A stretch of DNA of 64,000 bases from Magicicada septendecula (Eukaryota; Arthropoda; Insecta; Hemiptera; Cicadidae): contig CM068373.1 in NCBI GenBank assembly GCA_034769895.1, forward strand, positions 25,878,120-25,942,119. Reading direction: 5' to 3'. Below, piece by piece: positions 47,101 to 57,556 of the stretch. The translations under genes were made by a program, and so were the position numbers. The notes beneath the pieces were generated by a model. The model was not told where the DNA came from and made no database searches. It saw nothing but the letters and a program-made list of their open reading frames with translations. Every line of letters starts with the position of its first letter. Position 1 is the first letter of the stretch.

Positions 47101-47390
47101 GAATTGTAATTGACTACATCTAAGAAAGAAGATTAGTGCGGTATGGTCATGTCCGGAGAGCCCAAAATAGTTTGATCAACAAAGTGACGGAATGGAGTCC
47201 ATTAGGAAGGAGAAAAAGGGGAAGACTGAGAAGACCTTGGAACTCGATGATGAACTCGATGAATCTATGCAACGTATAGGACTTGAGGAAGGACAATGGG
47301 AACATCGGGAGAATTGGAAAGGCAGGTTGAAGGTAGGGAGACGGCACTAGCTGTAGCAACCCTATTATATTTTATATAAGAACTGAGACA
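44190..47390 (+). mobile_element. Nearly full-length LINE relic
   Basis: Plus strand. The endonuclease start reads FGPRNIQG (about 44,250), then LAVYGPTYD and IIAGDI (about 44,650). The linker and RT follow with AVNSMKNNKASGPGELVAEL (45,640), GLLQGCPTSPTLFKIFLEYA (46,455-46,515) and CFADEQVVIAQYEEDL, where the family has FADDQ (46,590). The post-RT part has KYLGFTLSKQGTTEEKI and YWRRCCGITRADRITNEEI (to 47,095), and the 3' end is near 47,390. Many stops and frameshifts. The RT is interrupted by a second, nested LINE at 46,192-46,419. The family is that of 59,330-60,250. Confidence 0.92.
46192..46419 (+). mobile_element. 5'-truncated LINE nested in another LINE
   Basis: Flanked by taacaaaat at 46,183-46,191 and 46,420-46,428. 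It encodes only the C-terminal tail: MKRMEGDRWPRKIVEWIPP, RRKRGRPRRSWRDDVAEPM and TEKRRQL, then a short 3' end. The host LINE's RT is in register on both sides of the insert (VSNKM before, CRFKTSKGLLQGCP after). Confidence 0.92.
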
Positions 47391-47601
47391 CGAATGAATA
47401 AATTTTTACTCTAGAAGTAATTTGTATTTGCAGGGTGATATCAACATTCTAAAACGTTTCTGATAATCAACCACAAATAGATTTATCGGTGCCATCAGTA
47501 ACCACGACATTGTTTAATACCATCAATGTTTGGTCAGTAGGATATGTTGTACAAGTTAAGCCTATTCCTAGTATACAAGTTACGTTATACAATGTTTAAG
47601 C
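47391..47601. other. A+T-rich spacer
   Basis: Holds the left copy of the hAT target duplication (47,594-47,601). Nothing else. Confidence 0.5.
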
Positions 47602-48433
47602 CAGTGGCGAAGCTAGTAGTTAATGAATGGGTAGGCAAAAATCTTATCTTAAATTTTTTTTAAGGAATCACTAAAAGGACGGTGGTTCAAATCGGACGAT
47701 GAGGTAGTGTTTGCTGTTAGTGAATGGTTCCGCAAACAGCCGTAAGAATTTTACTAGCAGGGAATCTACAGATTAGTGCAACAGTGGGACTCATGTCTTA
47801 ATGTTAATGGAGACTTTTTTTAAAATCGTTGAATAAAAAATGCTTTACAGCTCTAAACGTGTTTTTATTGCACAATCCTTCTATAAGTCATACACAATAA
47901 TACAACTCTGATTGAGCTTCAAATTTTTAAACTTGATTAGCTTCTATATATATGTTTAATGTTACAAATAATTCAAATAGCAATCTTCATCAACTGTTAC
48001 TTCAGCGGAATAACAGGCGCACTTTTAATAACCGCATAAAATAAACACACTTATAAACAACACAGCGCGGTTTAACGTACTGTTTGGGCCACAGAAGTGA
48101 GACATGCCTCAACACTCTATGTGTACAGCGCGGGACAATTCCCCTCCCCCGCACTTCCCTGACGCTCCAGCACATTTCTTACATATGATGTATACAAAAA
48201 ACGCTGAGGCAAGTTCACGTTGCCTCATTCGCTTTAAACGAGCTATGCCGAATCTCGCCTGTCACCATCTAGCGGTCGCTCAGTAAGACACGTTTCTGCT
48301 TAATAAATTCGACAGTGACAGTAACAATGTATAATCTTTACGTTACGTAGTTCATACGTATTTATAATTTTTATTCTACAGAATTTTTTAGGGTAAGCAT
48401 TGCCTCAATTGCCTCCAAGTAACTTCGCCACTG
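47602..48433. mobile_element. Non-autonomous hAT element, 832 bp
   Basis: Inverted ends CAGTGGCGAAG (47,602) and its complement cttcgccactg ending at 48,433. The perfect 8-bp target duplication gtttaagc lies at 47,594-47,601 and 48,434-48,441. Eight-base duplications and CAGNGG-type ends are hAT hallmarks. No transposase is encoded; a 60-codon frame inside (48,104-48,286) has no motif. The intact ends and duplication suggest a fairly recent insertion. Confidence 0.95.
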
Positions 48434-48441
48434 GTTTAAGC

Positions 48442-49310
48442 ATAGCATTTTGATAGATTTATGTTTCCTCCTTTCCATTTTTTGCGTTTGTGATCTGTTT
48501 TGAGACACTTGTATTCTACTACAACTTCATGGCAACAGTTTTTCATTCTTCATCAATTAATAATAACGTCCGATTACTCATTACGTCTGATTTCAATTAA
48601 TTAATTTCAGTAGTAACTGAACCGTAGTGTTGGCATGTTACTACCAAAAGGCATGTTACTTTAATGGCATTCTTCGCCATTAAAGTCATCGTACCAACAA
48701 TTCAGCCCACGGTTTCCATTCCCAGTATAGCATTGAATAAAATTTGTTCAAAACATTGGTGCGGAAACATTAAACGTAATAAAAAATGACGACCAAAGAG
48801 TAATACTACGGGTACACGAATGACTTCCTCAACAACCTACGATCGGACATCAAAAATCTAATAAAAACAAACATTAAATTTAACTGCCCTAACATTACAG
48901 TTGCTAGAACAAAAGCCATGTAAATATACAAGCGCCGACTCGTACAAATTTCACACTGCTCGATAACAGAAATGATCACCGTGTCATTCATATATGGGAA
49001 ACGATAACCTCGATTGTTTATTTGTTGTTTCAAAGTTTGTACCCGTCTTTTTTTTTGTAACTCTCTATAAAGAAATTTAACTACACTGCTAAACTGCCTT
49101 AAATACATTTACACGTGCAGATGTCCCCAGCCACCGAGCGGCGGCGCAACCATCAACACAGTTTTGTGCCACGTTTCTGGTTTTTAACTTTACAAATGAA
49201 GTGTTACTGCAGTTTATATTTAGTAAAAATTTCCAAAACAATTCGAGATCGCAAAGAGGACTATAATGATTAACAATTAAAATGTACAATTATTTGTATT
49301 TTACTAAAAA
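48442..49310. other. A+T-rich spacer
   Basis: Nothing recognised. A 100-codon minus-strand frame (48,806-49,108) has no motif I know. Confidence 0.4.
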
Positions 49311-49395
49311 TAATTAAATATCACTATTGTATTAACGACTCGGAACACTAACTTTTTTATAAGTAAAATCATACAGATTTACCTTACAACCTAAA

Positions 49396-49425
49396 CCGGC
49401 TTTCACCTTTAGAAGGCTTCATCAG
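49396..49425 (-). ncRNA. Hammerhead-like core with consensus CTGATGA (left arm)
   Basis: The minus strand reads CTGATGA (49,425-49,419), a stem gcctt/aaggt, GAAA (49,404-49,401), then gccggtt. Both invariant boxes are intact. Stem II is short and the cleavage-site context (GTT) is not the usual GTC. Confidence 0.55.
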
Positions 49426-50330
49426 AGGCTGCCATAGGTAGCGCTGTCCGTCTTGTTGTTGGCGACGGGATAGATTTTCGAAAGATCGATACTGTGTGTG
49501 TTGAGTGAGATGTGTTCGAATAATGCGTGCGATTTGAATTGTGTCTGTTCGTTTAGGATGTCGTTTTTATTTGTTTTTGTGTGTTTGTAGATTTCTAATT
49601 GTTCTAGAGTGTCTAGTTTTCGGCCTTTTGTGTGTACGTGTAGAATGTTCATGTTATTGTCGATGTTTTTATATGTGTGGTTTGCTTCAATGAGGTGGTT
49701 TGCAAAGGTAGATTCTGTAGTGGAGTGGAGTGCCTTTGTGTGTTCAATGTATCTCTGTTTGAAGCTACGTCCTGTCTGGCCTATGTAGAATTTATTGCAA
49801 TTTGAGCAATTTAGCTTGTAAACACCGGGTAGATCGAATTTGTTTTATGCTTTGCGCGTGTGTTTTGATAGTGTGTGTTCTGTTTTGTTAGTAGTTTTGT
49901 AGGCGATTCTGTATCCTGCTTTTTTGAATTTGTGGGCTATTTTTTCAGTTTGTTTGTTGATGTATGTTAGTGTTATGAATTTGTTGTTTTCTGTCTTTGT
50001 CTGTTGTTTGTTTTGTGTTTTGGGTAGGAGTTTACTGACTATTGTTCTGTCATATCCGTTAGATTCTGCTAGATATTTTATCGTGTTTAGTTCGTCTTTG
50101 TAGTCTTTTTCATCTAAGGGGATGTTGTTAAGTCTATGTATCATGGTTCTGAAAGCAGCTAGTTTGTGTTGTATTGGGTGATTGGGGGTGTTGTGTATTA
50201 GTGTGTCAGTTGTAGTTGGTTTTCTGTATATACTGAATTTGTGCCTGTGTTCTAGTTTTGTGATGGAGAGGTCTAAGAAGTTTATGGTATTGTTGTGTTC
50301 GTATTCGGCATTAAAGGTTATGTTTTTATG
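49422..50330 (-). pseudogene. PLE protein: RT thumb and GIY-YIG endonuclease
   Basis: Minus strand, starting inside the reverse transcriptase: INFLDLSITK, then KFSIYRKPTTTDTLIHNTPN and IQHKLAAFRTMIHRLNNIPL (about 50,300-50,110), the conserved RT end of Penelope-like elements. A linker follows to about 49,850. The GIY-YIG domain has GVYKLNCSNCNKFYIGQTGR (about 49,830-49,770) and HLIEANHTYKNIDNNMN. The C-terminal tail has RKLDTLEQLEIYKHTKTNKN and ILNEQTQF, ending at 49,422. The fingers and palm of the RT, with its YADD box, are missing through 5' truncation, and the frame is interrupted about once. The GIY-YIG nuclease would nick the target DNA to prime reverse transcription. Confidence 0.9.
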
Positions 50331-50373
50331 TTGTCGCCAACAACAAGACGGACAGCGCTACCTACGGCAGCCT

Positions 50374-50403
50374 CTGAAGAAGACTTTTAAAGGAGAAAAC
50401 CGG
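50374..50403 (+). ncRNA. Hammerhead-like core (right arm, inverted)
   Basis: CTGAAGA (50,374-50,380), a weak ctt/aag stem, GAAA (50,395-50,398), then accggtt. Inverted partner of the core at 49,396-49,425. Less conserved. Confidence 0.4.
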
Positions 50404-50500
50404 TTTAGGCTATAAGGTAAAACTTTATGATTTTACTTATAAAAAAGTTAGTGTTCCGAGTCGTTAATACAATAGTGATATTTAGTTAAGTAACGGACAC

Positions 50501-51719
50501 GTCATGGACAACGAAATCCAAGAATAAAAATAATAAGAAAACATTACTATTGAAACAGGGGTAATGTTTATTATAGAAATCGTAGACGGGGTACTTTATT
50601 ATCATCATCACTATCAATCTAAAGGATTAGGCTCTATTGTAGAACACTTATTTTTGATATAAAATTTATAGGTATACTATATGGATATTCATATCATTTA
50701 ATCCTCTGCATTATGATCCTTGTATTTCGTTTCTTGTCTCTACTGCGTCGTATTAATTGGGTTGTACCAATCTCTCCTGTTCAAACTTCAGCGCCAACTT
50801 TAGTCCAGTGGAACCACTGTGTCCTGTTTTCACAAACGATACTTTGATGGCCCAGTGACCACCAGGATAAGGTGCCTTGTCTAAACAATGTAACGTTCTT
50901 TCCCACAAGGAGAGATAACCCAGTAGAGGGCAAACAACAATTCTGCCTTTTTTGATAGATACCTGTCCTTGAAAGTGGACGAACTTTCAGGTAATCAACG
51001 ACGTGCAAGCGATGAAGGCTAGGAAGCCTCTCTGCTTAAATTCATATGAGTATAGTCAAGTCGCTTTATGTGAAACTTTTTTAAGTAATACAGTCCCCAG
51101 TTCGAACTCGTGTTCCGTTGAGAATGTTTTACGTGAAATCGAAGAAGAAAACATGTGCGTAGAAATGTATAAGTAACAGAAGACACATTTTTACCATTTA
51201 CTAAATTACTTAGAATGGTGTAATTTTACAACTAACTAGAAAGTTTCCTCCTTACTAGAAAACATACTCCTCCTCACATCTAGGAGTCATGATGAAGGTC
51301 TCGAACGCAGTTCATCGACACCATAGACGTCTCAATCACCGGAATAGACTTTAGAGGAAACGCACAGGAAACCCGAAGATGTCGTTAAGTTGGACAACAC
51401 AACTAAAATTGAGAAGAATAACAAACAAGAATTAACATCATAACAAACAGAACACAGAAAAATGATTCCTACTACTGTGTCGTAAGTTTGGCCCATTATT
51501 AGCAATAACAGCAGTCGACATATAATCATTGTAGAGCATTGTGTACAATCTGACATACAATATTTAATATTGTAATGATCTGTTAATTTAATATTAATTT
51601 AGACATATACAAAAGTATTAACTTCTCCCTCTCTCTCTTTTAACACTTCATTATTCATTAATATTTCAATAAGAAAACAAGGAAAGAGACGCATATGAAA
51701 TATTATAATGTAATGGCCA
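50501..51719. other. Unassigned DNA with a LINE-like tail and one orphan frame
   Basis: Near 50,598 the minus strand has a gatagtgatgatgataat tail like those ending LINEs here. Above it a 75-codon minus-strand frame (50,781-51,008) reads TLSWWSLGHQSIVCENRTQW and is not recognised. The rest is A+T-rich. Confidence 0.3.
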
Positions 51720-52110
51720 TAAATTAACTACTGTATGATAGTGAGACTTGGATTAGAAAGGCCAAAGATATATCTAGAGAACAAGGAGCGGAATTGAGGT
51801 TCTTGGGGGCTGTAAAGGGTTGTATCAGGAGAGAACTTTTCACACATATCCATATTAGAATGGAGGTAGGCATAGCTGAAAGCTTAAATGAGAAAATCTC
51901 CCGGTACAAAAAGGAGTGGCGGTTACACGTTAAGAGAATGGTTCCAAATAGATTTTCAAGAAGAGTCCTTGAACCTTGAATATTATCCAAGGGGGGAAAG
52001 AAATGTGGGAGGACCCCGTAAGCGATGTTTGGATGACTTCCCTTGACACTCGAACGACTACTAGCCTAAGGCGTAAAGGATGATGACGACGACTAATTTA
52101 GAGGAAATTA
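51720..52110 (+). mobile_element. LINE C-terminal fragment with GAT-type tail
   Basis: Plus strand: DSETWIRKAKDIS, EQGAELRFLGAVKGCIRREL, GIAESLNEKISRYKKEWRLH, VKRMVPNRFSRRVLEP, then a tail ggatgatgacgacgac. Related to the C-terminus of the relic at 1,610-3,850 (AEMRFLRRVKGCTRRD). Confidence 0.85.
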
Positions 52111-52279
52111 GTTCAAGTTTGGAATTAGTCATAGCCTTAATCATAGTCAATTAGCTGAGCTTAAGTCATAGCCTTCCTTCATCCAAAGGGGGCAGTTGAT
52201 TTAAGATGTTGATGAATTTAGATACTGGGACATAGAGCGTTCTTAAAATTTGTTTAATAATAGCTTTAAATGGAGTTAA

Positions 52280-52303
52280 TTTTTTTTTTTTTTTTTTTTT
52301 TTT
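52280..52303. repeat. Poly-T run, 24 bases
   Basis: Uninterrupted T run about 20 bases left of a long palindrome. It could be the A tail of a minus-strand retroposed copy, but no element body is recognised beyond the palindrome. Confidence 0.9.
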
Positions 52304-52322
52304 AATTAGCAGCCATCCTTAC

Positions 52323-52515
52323 TATTTCTTTTATGAATTTGCTCACTGCTATAATTTTTATTGTTCGACTAAGCTTTTCGTCATCACTGACATCTTCAGG
52401 TCTTAAACAACCAATGTTTACAACAGGTTGTTTAAGACCTGAAGATGTCAGTGATGACGAAAAGCTTAGTCGAACAATAAAAATTATAGCAGTGAGCAAA
52501 TTCATAAAAGAAATA
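52323..52515. repeat. Near-perfect palindrome, 90-bp arms, with hammerhead-like core in each arm
   Basis: Arms 52,323-52,412 and 52,426-52,515 are essentially exact reverse complements with a 13-base spacer. Both strands therefore encode the same 27 residues (MNLLTAIIFIVRLSFSS...). In the right arm CTGAAGA (52,439-52,445), stem gtca/tgac and GAAA (52,459-52,462) form a hammerhead-like core; the left arm has the same on the minus strand. Probably two PLE-type termini joined head to head. Confidence 0.95.
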
Positions 52516-54540
52516 TTAATTTACTTTGTCGAATGTGAGCGGAAGACGCCTTTTAAAAATGAATACGTGTTGAAGACCATGCAAAGATTATAAGAAACTA
52601 AGTTGTATTTGTTATTCTAAGAAAAATCTGTTCATTAGATAACTGAAAGCTCAATTTCACTTATATTTTACTCTAACTGAATGGCTAAATACGCACAGTA
52701 TCTAAACAATATTGTGAGAGCGAAATGCAAGAATTTCTATCCTGTGAGTTACTTTGTTTTTAACAATACGGATGATAAGAAAAAATTTAATATTAAATTT
52801 GGATACGCAATTTGTACTTCTAAATTTCAGTATTATATATCGGGAATTTTAACGGAATCTGATGGAAATAATTATTGACCTGGTAGTAATGTAAAATTGA
52901 TACATAACTTTGTGGTTTTGCTTGTTACATAGATTTGAAGCTAGAGAATATAAAAAATTCTAGCTGAGTTCGGATATCCAGGTATAATATCACAATTAAA
53001 GGATCATTTCTCATTAAAAATCTGAAAGCGTGGCAAAAAGCGTCTGGTAACCTGAAAGCGACTGGTAAATTCCGGCTTTATGGCTTTTGTGGGGGGGGGG
53101 GATTCTTCTTATGCGGTAATTTGGCACACTTAGGATTTCGATTCTTTAAGGACGTGGATGCCCCAATATATAAGAGTGATTTTACGTTATCTTTTACGAG
53201 ATATAAAAATTATGACGCTATCAATAGAACTAAAATCTATAAAACTTGGTTGGCCGGGTGAGGTCGCGTACACGGAGCTGTGTGTAAAATTTAATTGATA
53301 TATCTGATAAATTTTAAATTTAAATTTCTATCTCTGGATAACTAGATATCTATAAGCAACTAAGAAAATAATTCCAGCTCAATTCCACGTTTTTACTTGG
53401 CACTAATAGGAGAATGGTTCACAAACTGTGGCTTCTAATTTACGGACGGGAGGGCGTGTAAATTTTATCGGTTAGTTGGAATATCATAAAATAATGAAAG
53501 CAAGGAAAGAAAAATATAAGCAGTTATTCACAACCAGTGAAAAAAAGCGTTGCACCGAAAGCTGTAAGGATGAATTGTATTTTACTGAAGGGAGCGGTTA
53601 GTCTCTACCGTACTAAGATATTTTTATTGCACATAAAACTTGAAATAAAAAAAATGTTTGTAGTGATAAAAATGTTATTTAATTATATTTTAACTAAGAA
53701 CGATGGGAAATTATAAAAAACATGCGAAGAAAGATTAAATGTTGATACTGAATAATCAGTCGTGGAGGCAGACGCTGTTATAAAAACAAAATAAAAACGT
53801 TACCTGACAAATACGCACTTAAAAAACCGATAAAGGATAAAATACTATGAAAACACAACATACAAGCAAAACATAAGAGTAACTATAGTAAAATGAATAA
53901 ATAGGAAAGTACAGACAACATTAATTTATAACATATCACAAAATAGTGTTGAACGTAAATACAGTATAAGATGCTGTCCACAAATAAAATAATTTTTATA
54001 TATTAGCCATTAATGTAACTTTTCTGTGGGTCTCTTGAGTAATACTATTAAAGAAATAAATTTACAGAAACATGTACTTACATAAATACCTACCTAAATG
54101 CTGAGTTTTAAAAATTAAATGCTTATAGTTTTTAATTTTTACGATGAAAGGTTTGCGAAGATCGGTCAAAAAAGGATAAAACAAATTTTAATATAAACAT
54201 TTTTATATGTTTTACTTTGTTATATGTAGTCATGTATATAAAGAAATGTTTTCTGTACCAATTCTAATATATAATTGTTGATTACTGCTTTTGTAATTAA
54301 TTACAAATACCATTAAGTAACTTTTATGTTATTAGTAATTTTAATTTTAATAGTGTATAAATTTTGTTCTGGGTATTATAATTTTCTCGATGTATTTAAG
54401 GAAACAATATGTAAAAATGCAATTATTTTGATTATGTAAAACAAACTGTTTCAACTCCTTTACAATTACGCGCACACTCACATACACAAACGCATTCACT
54501 TAACTAATTTATGTTGTGTTTGAAATCTACTCTTGTGTCC
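52516..54540. other. A+T-rich DNA, nothing recognised
   Basis: A G run lies at about 53,091-53,101. A 65-codon frame (52,681-52,878) has no motif. No transposon ends found. Confidence 0.4.
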
Positions 54541-54548
54541 GTACGCAG

Positions 54549-54586
54549 GTCCTGATGATGACAATAAATATTGTCGAAACGTCGAC
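54549..54586 (+). ncRNA. Hammerhead-ribozyme-like core, best conserved
   Basis: CTGATGA (54,552-54,558), one base, stem II gacaat (54,560-54,565) paired perfectly with attgtc (54,570-54,575) across an aaat loop, GAAA (54,576-54,579), then CGTC (54,580-54,583). The bases gtc before CTGATGA can pair with gac after the cleavage-type GTC, giving a short stem I. Both catalytic boxes match consensus. Stem III is almost absent, as in the minimal PLE and satellite hammerheads thought to act as dimers. No PLE coding sequence adjoins it. Confidence 0.7.
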
Positions 54587-54921
54587 ACACAAAATTAAAA
54601 TTTTTTTTTTCCTTTTTTGACTGATTCTCGCAAACCCTTCATGGTTAAAATTCATTGATTGGCGGTCACCACGAAATTAAGAATTAGCTTTTAATGTTTA
54701 TTATTGACACTAAAATACACTATGAGGCCGTGGATGGGTAGAATTTTTGAGGCCACGGACAAAGAAAGAAAAGTATTTTATAAACTTGCCTATAGTCGTA
54801 AAAGTAAAGAGCGAAACTGCACACAAACATTACACTGTCATAAATCAAGCATAATATGTTTAATATAGAGTATAAATAATACTTTACGTTTCTGTACAGT
54901 AAATTACTGCTCTCTAAATAT

Positions 54922-55513
54922 TGTTACGTAATACGGAACGTTCTACAAGTATCTCGGCTATCCCAGCAGAGCCCAGCTGTGATGTGTTTGTGTGCGTACA
55001 TATTGTTGCTGCTTTGAAATGAAAGACAATTACGTGACACTTGTCGTGCGTCAACAATCGAGTCTAATCCAGACCGCGCGGACAGCGTACTGAGTTCAAG
55101 ATTTCCGTTTCTAGTGGAGTCGAGACCGCTTGTTTGTGCAACACATCATCCAAAGTGACACATCATTCTGGAATCTCAGCGGGGTATAAATATAAGCATT
55201 CATCGACGCTTAGTTTAGTTTACTCGGCGATAACTCAGTGCGTTTAGGTAGCGATTTATTCAAGTGAGGTTCAAAGTATTAAGGAAAAGTGTTATTCTGT
55301 TATTCTGGAAAAGTGTGACTCTATTAGTTCACATTATTATTGAGTGTAGACAAAATTTAATTTGAATTGTTGTAGGAGTATAATCTTGTTGAATAACTGG
55401 TTGCTTACAAACTGTTAATTGTGATAATTAAAACTGGTTTTTAGTGACTTCATTGGTGTTTTGTATTTTGTTTTCCACTGCACCATACGACGATCAGTTA
55501 GACCGTAGTAACA
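54922..55513 (+). mobile_element. Solo LTR, 592 bp, TGTTACG family (copy D, reference copy)
   Basis: Begins TGTTACGTAA and ends GTAGTAACA, with a 4-bp target duplication atat (54,918-54,921 and 55,514-55,517), as expected for an LTR left after recombination. It contains a core promoter (ggggtataaatataagcat, then an acgcttag start region). Related copies lie at 10,988, 15,125 (two) and 42,544. A fossil; the internal part of the element does not occur in this window. Confidence 0.85.
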
Positions 55514-55839
55514 ATATTTTAAATCCGTGTGGGATACAATGAATACATTCCTTCATACTCTGAGGGGATTGAATAAATATTCATAGGCTATCACTTTCAT
55601 ACTTGATAAAAGAACAACATTAACATAAGGATATAATTTTAACTATCCCTCACAAGGAAAATAGTAATACCTTTACTTGCAAGAGAGCGTAAAACATTAA
55701 ATACACTACGGTAAAAATATTTAATTTTTAATTGCCGATTTTCTTGTTCCCGTATTTAGTTACCTAACAATTAGTTTGACTTGTGTGACTACATATTTGC
55801 TAGCTCATTTTTTTTAAATTTCCTTTTCATTTTATCATT
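55514..55839. other. A+T-rich spacer
   Basis: Nothing recognised. Confidence 0.4.
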
Positions 55840-56384
55840 CTGGTGAGGTTTTCATTCACTAAATCATGCTGCATCACCATTCTTTCTTCTCCTTTCTTTT
55901 CCTGGTGTTACAACTCAGCGTGGGTTTCAGCCTGCATAAAGAGTGTCTTCTATTCCGCCCTCTCATTACACAGCTGTCTCTACCGCCTCACGTTCATACA
56001 TCTCAAATCATCCTCCAGGTCATTTAACCATCCTATGTCTGGGTCTACCTCTGATTCTTCTTGCTACTGGTCTCCAATCTGTAATTCTCTTAGTTATTCA
56101 TCTGTCATACATTCGCCTTACGTGGCCCAGCCACTCAAACCTTTTAGTTTTAATAAACCGGGCTATGTTGGCACCCTGAATCGTTGGTCCAGTTCATCCT
56201 TCAATAGCCATATTCAGTTTGTAGAGGTCCAAAGATTTTTCACAAGACTTTTCGTTTTATATATTCTTAAATGTTGCTCGTCAGTGCTGGTTAATGTCCA
56301 GGCTTTACATCCGTATGTTACTACCGATCTTATAAAAATGTTGTGTACATCACCACATAAGGTTTTGAATGTTGCATCACCATT
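55840..56384 (-). mobile_element. LINE relic, post-RT region
   Basis: Minus strand: a VVTYGCKAWTLTSTDEQHLR segment (about 56,330-56,270), KSLVKNLW, then GWATGECMTDE-like and RELQIGDQ segments and a tail near 55,850. This is the conserved C-terminal region of arthropod LINEs, with several stops. A long plus-strand frame across it (55,843-56,490) is only its shadow. Confidence 0.8.
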
Positions 56385-56398
56385 ACTAATAAATATTA

Positions 56399-56809
56399 TT
56401 TTTCTTCAGTGGGGCGACAACCCATTAGTGTGTCAACCCCTCCTTTTTAGGTTTGTGCACATAAAACAGTTTGACAGATGGGATAAGTGATTTCTCCGAT
56501 CCAATCCCCAACCTGAAGGACCAGAAACTTTGATTTCGGTGTTCTCTTCCCCTAGAGAGTTGCTTTCACCTCAGCTGACAAGGTCTCTCTGCCCGGTCGC
56601 AGTAAGCTAACCGACTCAGCCAATGTGTGTAGCCATTGGGCTACTATAGTCTCTTCCGCCTCTACACTAGATGCACATCCTGCTGCCGATGTGCACCATC
56701 CTGCCTTGACAGAACCCGCATCTCTCGTTTGCTTACCGACCCACTCCGCCGAAGGGATTGGTTACTACAACCTTGGAGTGGACTGCTCAACGTAACAGGA
56801 CCCACCGAT
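56399..56809 (-). mobile_element. Unclassified 411-bp insertion with target duplication
   Basis: Flanked by actaataaatatta (56,385-56,398) and actaacaaatatta (56,810-56,823), a 14-bp duplication with one mismatch. The insert is richer in G+C than its surroundings. On the minus strand it ends ggcgacaa...actgaagaaaaa (GGVDTLMGCRPTEEK in one frame), so it is probably a 5'-truncated LINE or a SINE with a short A tail. Confidence 0.7.
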
Positions 56810-56823
56810 ACTAACAAATATTA

Positions 56824-57516
56824 GGATGTTTTATTTCAGTTTATGTGGAAGTGTACATCTGATAGCCAAACACACACCATTGCCGAATCAGTGCTTCAGT
56901 GCCTGCTAAAGTTGTAAAATACTGTTCTGCTAATGAAAAACACTCTCTGTTGTCCACCCAAGTACTTCCCACTGGGTGTGTTGACTGACAACATTTACTA
57001 TATGCACAGTGTAATATACTGTTGATTGATGGATCCCGCTAAACTGTGTCAATTGCAGTTCTAAATCATTAATTTTTACAACCACCTTCTGTTACAGTTC
57101 GCGTGTGAATTACATTAACTGCTATATATAGCAGAGCACATTTTATCTCTGTTGTAGCGTGGAGCTTACGTGTACTGATGCGTGAAGAGTCTGACATTAC
57201 GTGTAACGGTGCATTACAATGATATCATTACAAGCAATGAACAATGAACATGATAGTCCCTGCCATTTTACAGCATACCGTATGTAGTGCAGACAGGAAC
57301 ATAAATAACTAAATAAATATGTGTGTGTGTGTGTGTCTGTGTGTTGCCTGAATAAGAGAACGATTCGTCTGTTTATCACTTGACCTCATTTACCTGCTTC
57401 AGTGGGTACACCGTTTCAGTGACGTTGCTATTCCAAATTCCGTGAGGTTTGAGTTCTGTAAGTTTTTCATTTGTGCGGGTAACATCTTCCTTTCAATATT
57501 TTTTGTTTACGTTAGC
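56824..57516. other. Spacer with a GT microsatellite
   Basis: A (GT)n run lies at about 57,320-57,345. No supported gene. Confidence 0.45.
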
Positions 57517-57556
57517 TTAGGTTAGGTTAGGTTAGATTAAGTTAGGTTAGGTTAGG
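57517..57556 (+). repeat. Interstitial TTAGG telomere-type repeat, 8 units
   Basis: Eight consecutive pentamers: three TTAGG, then ttaga and ttaag, then three TTAGG. TTAGG is the ancestral insect telomere repeat. The short, slightly degenerate run lies in unique-looking DNA and is not a chromosome end. Confidence 0.9.

Larger units (their letters stand above)
49311..50500 (-). mobile_element. Penelope-like element bounded by inverted copies of its terminus
   Basis: The left arm (49,316 to about 49,475) and right arm (about 50,330-50,495) are reverse complements over about 150 bp. Shared words include tcactattgtattaacgac, tcggaacactaac, aaccggtttaggt and gacggacagcgctacct. Between them, on the minus strand, is a 5'-truncated PLE protein. 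Flanking or inverted terminal repeats of this kind are typical of PLEs. Each arm has a hammerhead-like core. Confidence 0.9.

Noticed and set aside
47676-47694. tRNA B-box-like ggttcaaatcgg inside the hAT element
   Set aside because: No matching A box at proper spacing and no cloverleaf.
55843-56490. 215-codon plus-strand frame
   Set aside because: Lies opposite a LINE relic and runs into an unrelated insertion; no motif of its own.
57320-57345. GT dinucleotide run as a Z-DNA or regulatory element
   Set aside because: An ordinary short microsatellite without supporting context.
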